This document shows, one piece after another, positions 1-12,300 of a stretch of DNA of 64,000 nucleotides (the first letter of the stretch is position 1; every line of letters starts with the position of its first letter). Below the pieces are notes generated by a model that made no database searches, was not told where the DNA came from, and saw only the letters and a program-made list of their open reading frames with translations. Source of the DNA: Dromiciops gliroides (Eukaryota; Chordata; Mammalia; Microbiotheria; Microbiotheriidae); contig NC_057867.1 of NCBI RefSeq assembly GCF_019393635.1, positions 682,121 through 746,120 of the forward strand. Reading direction: 5' to 3'. A program made the translations under genes and the position numbers.

Positions 1-255
1 GCAGAGAGGGAAGAGCAGAGGGCCCAGGACAGAGCCCCTCAGGGACACCTACAGTTTAGAGGGTGGGATCTGGGAGAAGATCCAGCAAAGGAGCTGGAAT
101 GGTCAGAGACCAGAGTGGTGAGGAAAAGAGGAGGTCGAAGAATAGGAGGGTTGAGAAAAGGCCATTGGATTTGGCAGCTAAGAGCTCATCGGGAACTTTG
201 GAGAGAGCGGTTTTTGTGGAAGCACCGTGGTTTTCATGGGAGTTTTCATAATCTA
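1..255 (-). repeat. L2 LINE fragment (reverse-transcriptase region)
   Basis: The minus-strand translation contains STKTALSKVPDELLAAKSN followed by GLFSTLLFFDLLF, which matches the L2 motif TETALSKVTNDLLIAKSNG. It lies in a HUWE1 intron and is 5' limited by the window edge. Confidence 0.75.
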
Positions 256-383
256 AGAGTAAGGGTAGTGCTCCCAGCCCCTGCACCAAAGTCCGTGCTG
301 CTCCAGTGTGGCCTTGGTCATTGGCAGTAGGGCAGTAAAGCAACCCTGAGGAGGCCCTGCTGGCCCTTTGTCACCCACCACAG

Positions 384-3300
384 GCTCCAGGCAGTGATGT
401 GTATCATAAGCACCATTATGGAGTCCTGCCCATCCACCTCCAGCTTCTATAGTAGCACCACAGCCAAGACGCAGCACAACGGCATGAACAACATAATTCG
501 GCTCTTCTTAAAGAAGGGCCTGGTGAATGACTTGGCGAGAGTGCCCCACAGCCTGGACCTCTCTAGGTAAGACCCGAATGCACAGTAGGGAGAGTGTGAC
601 GTTGCCCACCTTGGTCCCAGGGAGTTCCCTTCTTGCCTTCTTCCCTTTTGACCTTGCCGTCTGCCTATGAAATTGAGGTCTTCTACGAAGCAATCTTGGG
701 AGGCTTCTGCTGGGCTTCTGTTTGACTGGGGGTCTTTCCATTTCCCGTGCCAGCAGAGAAGCTCAGGTGTCATGATTGTTTCCTGGCTGGCACTGCTGGC
801 TTCTCTGGTTTCTAAGCCCTTTTCTGTCCGAGAGCCCCAAGTGCTGGTTCACTGAGGAGGCCAGTGACTCTACCATGTGCTTAAAGAGATCCAAGAAAAT
901 ACACAGGGTTGCAGGAAACCCATTAATATTCCAATCCAATGTCTGAATACCCTGCTCTCCTTTCCTTTGTCCAGGGAGCCCTCCTTTGCCCTGCATGCTT
1001 ATGATATATACAGCTAGTGGCTTTGTAGGCTCACCTATGCTCACTTCATCTTTCTCTCTCCCTTCTTTCCTGTCAGTCCCAACATGGCCAACACTGTCAA
1101 TGCCGCTCTGAAGCCTTTGGAGACACTGTCCCGGATTGTGAACCAACCCAGCAGCCTCTTTGGCAGCAAGAGTGCTTCTGGGAAGAGCAAATCTGAGCAG
1201 GATGCCCAAGGAGCATCTCAAGATGCCAACAGCAACACACAGGACCCAGGTAAGAGAGCAAGGGACTTGGGCTGGGGAGACAGTTGGCATACTCACATGA
1301 GTGTACACAAGGACTTTTGTTCATGTATAGAGTAATGCTTTCCAAAGAGGCCCACTAAGTGTAGTGGGATTTCTCAGTTAAGGCTTTACCATTACGGCCC
1401 CTAGCAAAACCACTGAAAGAACAACCCCTGGGTAATTCTGCTGTTCCTGAGGCCCACAGGGCTCTGCTGCTGTTGCTGCTGCTGCTGCTTTTCCCTCAAC
1501 TGAGAGTCACAAAATATATGTGGATTGTTTCAGGGGAGACAGGGGAGGCAGAAGTACAGGAAGAAGACCATGATGCCACTCAGGCAGAGGTGGCAGATGG
1601 TGATATCATGGATGGTGAAGCCGAAAGTGACACTGTGGTGATTGCTGGGCAGCCGCAGGTGCTCAGTACCCAGGAGATGCAGGTATGGGCCTTGCTTGGA
1701 ACCATTGCCGAGGTCTCCAGAGCATCAGGCAGACAGTAGAAGAGGCACTAGCTTGACATTCTGGCCCTGTGTGACCTTGGCAAGTCACCACATGACTAGG
1801 TCCTCAGTTCCTGGCTATGGTGATAGCCAAGAGCCCAGCATCAACCAAGCTTGGTGTCTTGGACACGAAATAGACAGAAATTTGTGGCCATTGAACCTGT
1901 TAGAAATCTGTGTGTGTTGTGGTGAGTGACAGGTGCCCTCATCCCAAGCTCATGGAGCCATTAAAGAAGCTAGGCCCAAAGGCAGTAAGTGCAGCTCATG
2001 GTGCCAATGTGGCCTAAGCAGGCAATACTGGCTCCACGTGGCAGTTGGAGGTTGGGTTGCTGGCCAGAAGGCAGGCTTGTAGAACTGGCCCTCTCGGCTA
2101 ACCCCGCTTTGAGGCCAACTTTTCCACACATGGGGCCAGTTTTAGCAAGAGACATGGTTGAATTTCTGCCATTTGTTTCTCCTCAGGTCGAGAATGAGCT
2201 TGAAGACCTAATAGATGAATTACTCGAGAGAGATGGTGGCTCTGGGAACAGCACAATCATAGGTAAGCACTGTAGAACTAAGTGGAGGCTTCCTATTTCT
2301 CTGGATCTCTCTATTCTCCACCCCATACACACCCTCCGTCGCCTTCTGTATTCTTTGTCCTGCCCTCCCCATTTCCTTCCTTTCTGTCTCCTTCCTTCCC
2401 CTCCATCACCCATTTCCCTCCTTTCCCTCCTCTCTGTCTCCCTTCTCATCTCTCATTTCCTTCCTTGTTTTCTCTCTTCTCCCTTTTCCCTCCTTCCCTT
2501 TTCTTTTGCCCGACCCCCCCCCCCACGCCCACGACTGAGAATGTTGCTCCCTTTCTCAAGCCCTGCTTGCTCAGCTCTCCTAAGCGTCTCAGTCGCATGT
2601 TGGGGCCGAGAGCCTGACCTGTGGTACCATCAGGAAAGCAGACATGTTTCTCCTTGTGCCTAGTTGTTGCTCTTCCTGGGGGTTTTGCATGAATTGTAGG
2701 TTGAAAGAGAGAGATTGACTTCAGGGGCTTAGCCCTACCAGGCCGCAGCAGTCTTGACATGGTGGTGGCCCTGCCCCATGGTGACAGGATCATGGAAGGG
2801 GGTAGAACTCCTTTGTTGTCATTCAGTTATGTTTCAGGATGGGCTGAGGAGGGTAGGAATTTGCCCTCTGAGTCACAAAGAAGGAAAAGTTCTGGGACCA
2901 GAGTGTGTCCAGGCTCAGGGTCCGGAGGTAGCCTGGGCCGACCTGAGGTAGAAGGGGAAGCCATTCCCTCCGATTTCAGTGGCCTGGTGGGTTCTGCTCT
3001 GTAACCTTCAGTGGGCAGAAGTGGAGAGGACGAGTCACAAGAGGATGTGCTGATGGATGAAGCTCCCTCCAACCTCAGCCAGGCTTCCACCTTGCAGGCC
3101 AACCGAGAAGGTGAGAGTGCAAAGGCAAATCAACCCTCCCATCATACCCTTTCAAGCCTGGCACTCCACCCTGCCCAATTGGATGAAGTAATGGGGTCTC
3201 TGTTGGTCTGCATATGGCTCCCAGGCCATGTGTGGCTACATCTACAAGTGGCCCAGTGTGTCCTGGGGTAGTTGGCAACTTACTGGTGTGGCATGACTCA

Positions 3301-6300
3301 CTTTTCCTGAAGTTTTATCCCCCTGTCTGAATTTTTCTCCTCTATTTACCCATCCCCATTGATTCTGAAATCTCTCAGTAAGAAGGATGTGACAGATATG
3401 GGGAGAAAGCCAAGAGAAAGAAGGGTGGGCAGCTTTGGGTCCAGCATCTAGAAGTGTGCTCCCCTCCCCCCCACCCCAACTCCCACCCCGCACCCCACCC
3501 CAGCCTCCTCATCGCTACTAACCTGTGCAGCTTGTTTTCAGGATAGAGGCCTCTTGGGGCTTTCAGGAAGCCTAGGCCAGTTGGAGGCCTCCAGGACTTG
3601 CCTTCACTCCGCCTCTATCCCCATCCCTCCTTCCCTCCTACCTGCCTGCCACCCCTTTGGCTCTCCAGCCCTCTAGTGTGACTCTTTGTTGTAGATTCAA
3701 TGAATCTCTTGGATGCTGAGGATGAGGAGGAGCACACCCAAGAGGAGGACAGCAGCGGCAGCAATGAAGATGAGGATGAGAGTCAGGACGAGGAGGAAGA
3801 GGAAGAGGAAGATGAGGAAGATGATCAGGTGAGTTTTGTTAGACCTTGACACCCCCGGGGCTGTGTCTAGGCCAGCACCTCCATCTTCTCCCTAATGGTG
3901 TCACGCCCTTAGGACGACGAGGAAGGAGAAGAGGGAGACGAGGATGACGATGACGATGGCTCGGAGATGGAGTTGGACGAAGACTACCCTGACATGAATG
4001 CATCTCCCTTGGTCCGCTTTGAGCGCTTTGATCGCGAGGACGACCTCATCATTGAGTTTGACAACATGTTCTCCAGTGCCAGTAAGACCCAGACCAGCAC
4101 TCCCCAAAGCTCATATATGTCCCTCTGGTGAGAAGGTTAGGCACCTGCTGTTTGACTGGAGCCATGAATGGACACAGTTTCTGTCTGCCTCGGTGTGTCC
4201 AAGAACACTAAGGTGGTAGCTAGAGAGCACATATCTGTTTCCTCTTCCTTGGGAAACTTGGGCAGGGCAGATACTTGGAAGCTAAAGCCCAGAAGAGGTT
4301 TGATATTATGTCTGTATGAGGAACATGCTGACTTTTGCCTTATTGTTAGGTCTTAGACTGAAAAGTAGAGTTGAACTTTATACCAGAATGGGAATTGGGG
4401 CAACCTGGAAGGCCACCCCCCACTCCCCAGAAAAATGTGACAAGGGAATGGTTAAGCCTCTTCCAGACTGCAGAAAAAGAATTGTGTGGTTCAGAGAATG
4501 AGAAGGTGGTTTCGAAACAGCCTAATCATTGAATTCTGATGAGCTGGCTCTGGGCCTAGGGTTAGAAAGACAAGAAATGAAGCATCCCCTTCTTCTTAAG
4601 AAACTACCATCCCAAGGGAGACAGCCAGATTATCTAAGAGCAGGGCTTCATCTGCTTTTTCCACCACAAACCCAGGTATAGAGGTATCTATGTTTTGATT
4701 GGTGCATGTTGAGAAGCCTTTTAGTGTCACCAGTGCCCCCATGCTGAGTTTAAGCAGCTTTGGTGTAGAGGAGGCCTTCAGCATAAGAGTAAATCACAAG
4801 TGGTTCAGTACAGGGTAGCTTGAGAGGATGGCAGCTAAGGCTTAGGACTCTCATTCACAGCCAGGGCATCTCAGCTGTGCGGTAAGAACACAGGCTTTAG
4901 AGGTACAGGAGCTGATTGTGAAAGGAGGCTTCTGCTCTGCACTCTATACTATACTTAGAGACTCAGTTTGTTGAGGAGGGGAGTGGTGTGCTTAGATCTG
5001 TTCTTAAAGGGAATCAGAGGCCCGTGGGCTTCCGCAAAACCTGAGTTGAAGGAAATAGTTGGATCTATGTGAAAAGTGCTTTGGAGGCAGAATTGGCCAG
5101 GTATGTGGGGGAGGAAGAAGGAAGGGCCTTAGGCCAAGCTTTCTAACCTCGGAAAGTAGGGGACAGGATTCAGAATGAGGTGCCTTTGGTGAAAGAGATG
5201 AGTTGTCGTCATCTGATCATCTAGTTTGGGACATGTCCGTTGGCAATGAGTCCCAAAGCTCAGGAGTGAAATGAGCTGATTCTCTAGTTCTGCATGTTAT
5301 CTATAGAGAAACAGTATTTAAAGCCAGGGGTGCTCATATGAGGTTACCAGCAGCAAGGGTAGGCAAGAGCATTGTAACCTATGACAGAGTCTTAGGGAAC
5401 ACCCACCGTGAGGGGCCATGAATCCTCAAAAGAGACTGCAGAAGGAGCAGTTAGTCAGGCAGATGGGAAGCCCTGGAGAGAGAGAGGATCCAGGCCAAGA
5501 AGGTGTCTGCAGTGTTGCATGTTGCACACAGGTCAAGAAAGGTGAGAATGGAAGAAAAGACCCCTACATTTTGGCAAGGTATCAGCATCAGTAGGATGAA
5601 GAGGTGGCAGCCAGACTGCACAGGGTTAGAAGAGGAGGGAAAATGAAAAGAGGGGCCAAGTGTAGGCCTAAGTCAAAGGCCAGCAACTAGATGGGAGTTG
5701 GTGAGGTCCTATGGAAAAGGCCCAGTAGACAAGGAGAGGTGATCTGCAGAGGACGAGGGTCAGAGGGTTGGGCCAGCCCTAGGCCAGAGAAAGACCAGCC
5801 AGTGCAGGGTGAGCTGTAAAGGCAATTGGGGGAAAGAGGGGTAACAGCTCCCAAGTCAGCACAACCTTTGGTTCTATTCCATCTTTTCCTTAGCCCCCTC
5901 AGTTGCCTCATCTGTCAAAGGAGAGCAGTGAACTGGGCAGGCTCTGACTGTGACTCTGCCAGGGCCCCAGTCCTTCTGGTCTAGCCACAGAGTCAAGTGA
6001 GGCCCCACAAACAGCAGGTGACTCAAGACTGCCCTAACACCTACCGTGTCTTCTTTACAGCAGATATTCCCCCATCCCCTGGGAACATCCCCACTACCCA
6101 CCCATTAATGGTACGACACGCGGACCATGGCTCCCTCACCCTGGGCAGTGGCTCCTCCACCACCCGCCTCACCCAGGGCATGGGCCGGAGCCAGAGGACT
6201 CTCAGGCAGCTGACAGCTAACACAGGGCACACGATCCATGTGCACTACCCTGGCAATCGACAGCCCAACCCTCCCCTCATACTGCAGAGGTGAGTTGACC

Positions 6301-9300
6301 GACTAGGAAGGCCCCCTTGTTTCCTCCCCACACTTCCTAGAGGTGCAGGCTTCCTCTCTGCTGTGTCCCTCCTTCCTTTCTGGGTGTGGAAAGGGAGGGG
6401 CTCAACCTGGAATTTCATTGGTAGAAGGACCCTCCCAAGCTGGAAAACACTCCCTACCTACCCCCACCGATTCAAATCTGCCTTCTCTGCAACTTACTTG
6501 GCTCCTCATAGTGGCTTGGTCAGGTTCCCATGGCCACTTGTCAAAGGCAGGGTTTGAACCCAGGGCTTCCTTGGTATAGAAGCCAGCCCTTTGGCCTCCA
6601 CTTGGCTACTCTGCCAGGGCAGGGTAGGCACAAGGAATGGAGGCCAGAGAAGAGTCTGCATGCTATGGAATTTTAGTCCGTTTCTGACCAGACTCTGGAA
6701 CCCCCATGATGTGCATTCTGTGAGAGCAGAGAACATGGCTTAGCACCATCCAGTCTCACCAGGATTAGTACTGCCTCCTTTTTTGAAAGATTGGTTCGAT
6801 TGATGAAAATTCCTTGTTTGCAGCGGCACACCAAAACAGATGCTCAGGCTGTAGGGAGATAGGGGTCATTTGTTATTCTTCAGTCATTTCAGTCATGCCT
6901 GACTCTTCATGACCTCTTGGGCTTTTCTTGGCAAAGATACTAAAGATACTGGAGTGATTTGCCATCTCCTTCTTCAGCTTATTTTACAGATGAGGAAACC
7001 AGGACAAATAGGGTGAAGTGACTTGCCCAGGGTCACAGCTGGGAAGTGTCTGAGGCCAGATTTAAACTCCAGTCTTCCTGACTACAGACTCGGCACTGTG
7101 CACTGCACCTCCTAGTTAACTCCAGGGGTTTAACAAGCAAGCTGCTTAAGTGGTTCTTTTAGCCTGGAGAGAGGCATGTCTCCAGTGGCGTGCCCCAGAG
7201 ATCTCCACTGAGCTGAGTGAGCCCCGTCCTGCTCAGCATTGTTGGTGATCCATGTGTGACAATATAGACAGCTGGCAGACTGGTTGAGCCCAGCAGGGCC
7301 ATGAAAGGATGCTGCCTGGAAATGGAATGAGGCCTTGAGGGAGAGGTTCCACAGTCATAGCAGGGCCTCTTGGCCTCGGTAAGCCTGCAGATCAAGAAAG
7401 GGTTATGCTACATCCAGGTGGCACAGTGGATAAAACACTGGCCCTGGATTCAGAAGGACCTGAATTCAAATCTGGCTTCAGACACGACATTTACTAATTT
7501 TGCGACCCTGGGCAAGTCACTTAACCCTCAATGCCCTGCCCAAAAAAAAAAAAAAAGGTTTGACAAAAGCCAGTCCAGAGAGTTTTGCATGACTGGAAAA
7601 ATGAATGTTAAAAATTGTTTTTACATGTAATTGGGGGAAAATAAAATACTAATTTTTTAAAGACAGTCCAGAAGGCAGAGTTAAGGGTGGCAGGTTGTCT
7701 GAAAAAGGACTAGGGGTTCAGAAAGATTGCCTGTGACCCCACAAAGGTCTCATATTGAGGAAAATCCAGGAAATGCAGCAGTTGTCCTTGCTTAAAGAAA
7801 AGGGTGCAGCAATGGGAGAGTGGTCAGGTAGAGCCAGACCTTTTTCCTGTTGCTTGTTAGCAGTGTAGCAGGACGCTGCTGCTCATGGTGACTGATGTCT
7901 TAAATGTTTTTCTTGGCTTTCTCCCATGTGGGTTTTTTGTGGATTTGTGTTTTCCTTTAATGAATCAAAGGTGGGGGCTTGCCATTTCAGGGAGTGCAGG
8001 AGGAAAGCTTTTGGTGTGGAAAAAGGTGGGTGAAATAGCTCGTTTAGTTTCCTATAGCCATGTTCTCTGCCCCAGTCACATCACATCTGGAAGTCTCATC
8101 ATCCCAGTCTTGCCTTTTGTAAAATGGGCTTGTTTGGCCCAGAGAAACACTTCATTCAGTGTCTAAAGGGCCACAGTGGCGGGGCAGGGACCCAGAGTAT
8201 ATTCTACTTAGCTCCAGATTAGTGCATGAAAGGTTGGGCTCTTTGTGTCCCTGAACATGGCTGCCCTTCTGGCCTGTCCGGTAGAGTGATATGAGATGAT
8301 TCCACTAAATCTCTTCAGTAAGAGCTGAGCATAAGCCTAAAGGGTGCGTGACTGACTGGAACTTGGGCTCCCAGCATTTGCCAGCAGGTTCTTCCTGAGA
8401 AGTCAATGCTTTGTGAGCACTGAGAGGTACAACTGGAGATGGAAAGAGGCCTGGGGCTTGGCTACAGGGGAAGAGTAGGCCTTGAGTGCCAGCTAAAGGC
8501 ACTTGGTGTGAGTGCTGTGGTTCCACTGGGGACACCAGCTTAGCCTCATGACCTCCTTCTTCTATTCAGATTGCTGGGCCCATCTGCTGCAGCCGATATC
8601 CTTCAGCTGAGCAGCAGCCTGCCCCTCCAGAGTCGTGGCCGAGCCCGCCTGCTGGTAGGCAATGATGATGTGCACATCATTGCCCGCTCTGACGATGAGC
8701 TGCTCGATGACTTCTTCCATGACCAGAGCACAGCGACCAGCCAGGCGGGTATGTTGGCTCCACTACTACTCTGTGAACTGGGCAGAGAGGACAGGGGATG
8801 GCAGATTCCAGGGGACAGGCAGTTAGCAAGAAGGAGCTCTCTTAGCTCCCTAGGGAAGCCCTATGTAGAAAAAGCTACTTCCCCACTTGCTCCTCAGTTG
8901 GTGCTCTCAGCCTTTATTCAGCCTGGGGCAGTGCATTGGAAGGATCACCTGGTTTGGAGTCAGGGGCCTGGGTTCAAATCCCACCCTGCTGTTGCTTCCA
9001 ACATGGGCAGCCTTGGGCACATCATTCCCACTCACCTGTCAGATTTGGGGGATCGGACTTGGTTCTGGCTCTCAATCTGCCCCTCTCATCTTTTTCATCT
9101 TGCCATCATTGGCCCCAGCAGTGTGCATTCTGAGGGACCTACTGAGGGTAATAATAGCCAATGCTAAGCTGGCCAGGGAGAGGGGCTGGATGGTGGAGGC
9201 GCCTGCAGCAGGTGCCAATCACTCCCTTGGTTCTTGCCACAGGGACCCTGTCTAGCATCCCCACAGCCCTGACTCGCTGGACAGAGGAATGCAAAGTGCT

Positions 9301-12300
9301 TGATGCTGAGAGCATGCACGACTGTGTGTCTGGTGAGTTTGGGCCAGGGCCGCTGGGCTCTCTCTTCCCTTGGCCAAGCTGCCTTGTATCTAAGCTGACC
9401 CGTGGCCTTGTTCTGCCCACAGTGGTGAAAGTGCCCATCCTCAATCACCTGGAGTCCCTTAGAGATGAGGAGCTGGAAGAGAGGAGAGAAAAACGCCGGC
9501 AACAGCTAGCTGATGGAGAGTCCAAGGGGAAAGAAGACAAGGAGACTAAGGACCAGAGCACACAGGTCATTAGGCGTGTTCAAAGCTGGTGTGGACCTTC
9601 GGGGAGGGGAGGGAGACAGATTAGCCAGACCCAGGGTGCAATGCCCACTGCTGTGCCCACCACCACCACACACATGAGGAAGCAGGTCCAATCCGAGAAG
9701 GGAAGTGACTTGGCCCCCAGTCTCATAGCCACATTTCTGAGCCACAACCCCGAATCACTAGTGGAGGTGGCAAGGTGCCAACAGTCAGCTCATGGTCCCC
9801 TGGCCATGATGAATGCAGTGACCTGATAGTGCCAGGCCCCAAAGTCAACCTCCCTTTTGTTGGCAACACATACATCTGTTCTGAGACACTCTGCCTCTGC
9901 TGTCAAGTAAAATAAACTTAGGGAGATGAGGCCACGTAAACCTAGATGGTTGTCCACCAGTCATCCCCAGCTTCTACCCTGGAGTTCAGGCTGAGACAGA
10001 AACCGGTGTCTCAGGGACTTCCAGGCAACATCAGGGCTTTCAGAGCAATCCCACATTGGTCTTTTGCTTTCCTCCACAGGACACCACATCCAAAATGGAC
10101 AATTCTGCCAAACAGAATGTCTCAGGTAATTGGCCCCTCTTTCCCTTGGCTTTGCCATTCTCCCTCTAACTGTTGACTCTTTGATGCCCTTTTCTCTGTT
10201 CTGAGTCACTGGCTCTAGGTGGGCAGAATCTCAAGGAAGAATCTCTGTGCTCCGCGGGATGAGGTAGTAGATTGTATAGTTTTAGGGTCACACCCGATCT
10301 CGGAGATAACTATACAGTCTACTGTCTTTCCCACGGGGCTCCACTCTCACCAGCGTTCAACCTCGCCATGCCCCCCACGTGCAGAGGCGCTGCTCACATC
10401 TAGCCTCTCTTGGCATGAGGTTAGCACTGCAGGCCACCTTCTGCCACAGGCTACTTAGCCTGGCTTTTGCTATCGGAAGTCCATGCCCAGAAGCTGCAGA
10501 GAGCCTCCCAGAGGCTTTGTCTTTGGGGCCCTGTACGCCAGGGTACCCACATCTAGGTGGGAAGGGGCTTGGGGCTCCCAGTCCTCTGCTGGCCAGTGGC
10601 TGATGGCGCTTGGAGGGGGCTCGTCTGCCTTTGCCACCTGCTCACTTTCAGTCGTTTGGCCCCCTCTGCCTCCCCCCTAACAGGAAAAGGCCAGGGGTGG
10701 GAGTGGGGGTGGGGGTGGGATGATTGATGATTGATGGCAATGACACACTTTTAGAGCACTTCCCCTGGGTCAGACACTGGTCTAAGCACTTTACAAATAT
10801 GATCTCACTTGTTCCTCACAGCAAACACAGGAGGCCTATGCTGTTATTATGCCCATGTCACAATTGAGGAAACTAAGGCAGGCAACCATGAAGTGACAGC
10901 TCTTAAGTGTCTGAGGCCATATTGGAATTCTGGACTTTTCTGACTCCAGGACCAGCTGTCTATCCATTGTGGTGCCACCGAGCTTCAGACTTAGATTGGA
11001 ATTAGGTTAGATTCAGGGCTTTGGGACAGGGAGAGTGAGGCTGCCCAGAGCAGTAAAAGTATGTCTTGTCCCCAGGGTCACAAATAATAGTGGGCGTCTG
11101 AGGCAGATTTTGAACTGAGCTCTTGTTGTTTCTGAGACTTCTTCAGGTGCTTCCCCCCTTCCCCTTTTCTATAGTAAGAGGAGGCAGGTTTCCAGGGATC
11201 AAGAGGGAGTGAATTGTATTCTTTGGGGATTGCGCAAGTAGAAAGTAGCTATACAACTTACTGCTTCCCTAGGTGTGTAGTGCCATCACCTTGTTCCTTT
11301 CTAGCCCTGAGGCCCAGTCCTGTAGGCATCGCTGCCCCTTCTGGCAAGCTACAAACAGTTAAAGTGCTAGATTCTCCCTGCTGAGTTTGATGGAAAGAGA
11401 GTTAAGCCAAAACAAAGGGCACTGTGGGATTGATTACTGCTGTTCTTGGCCCAGGAAACAATAGAAATCAATGTAGCCGGTGTGAATTAAGAGCCCTGAG
11501 AAGCAGCCTGGAGGTGGAGGGAGCAGTGGCTGCAGTGAGGCAGGCCCAGAAGTCTGAATCCCTGGTGCTGCTGGACATCCCTGCCTGCTTTGGGGACATG
11601 CCCATGGGCAGGCACAGCTACCCCATCCCGGCCTCATGTGTAGCCATTGTTCTGTGCAGGCTGGCCCAGGACAGCCTCAGCACCTCCCCCTTTCCTATTA
11701 ACATCTGGCCAGATTCTTGCCAGATTGTGTATGACCACTGGCATTAACACCCATTCCCTACTTTTTCCGAGAAAGATCAGACTCCTGGACCTGACGGCTA
11801 CCCAACAACCCCATCTTCTGCTGAAGGCACCTCAGCCAGGCCCAAACAGCAGACCCTTGTCACTCTGGAAACCTCTCAGCAGCCGCCTCCAGCAGCTGGG
11901 AGCAACCTTGAGCAAGAGCTCCCTGGTCCAGCCCCAGCCCCAGAGGCTGCCACCCAGACACTAATGCCTGCAGAGCATGAAGACTTGGGTGCTGGGCGAG
12001 CCAGTGGAGAAACAGAAGCCACACAGATGGAGTTCTCTCCGGCCCCCACGATAAGTAAGCGCTAAGCAAAAGCCTCGGCCAGAGTAGGCCACAGTGACTC
12101 GTTAGGGGCTATCCTTGGGGCTTGGGAACCTAAAGAGCATCTGGTACTAGCCCTTGGTTTCCCTGGGAGAAAAGAGGCAGAGAAAAGGGACAGTGCTTTG
12201 CCTCCAGTCCTGGGACTAAACCTGGCTGCCTTGAGGGCAAATGAACTGCAGCTTCTTCTAGGACCCACTGTACCAGCCTAGCTGGAGGGAGGGAGGAAAA

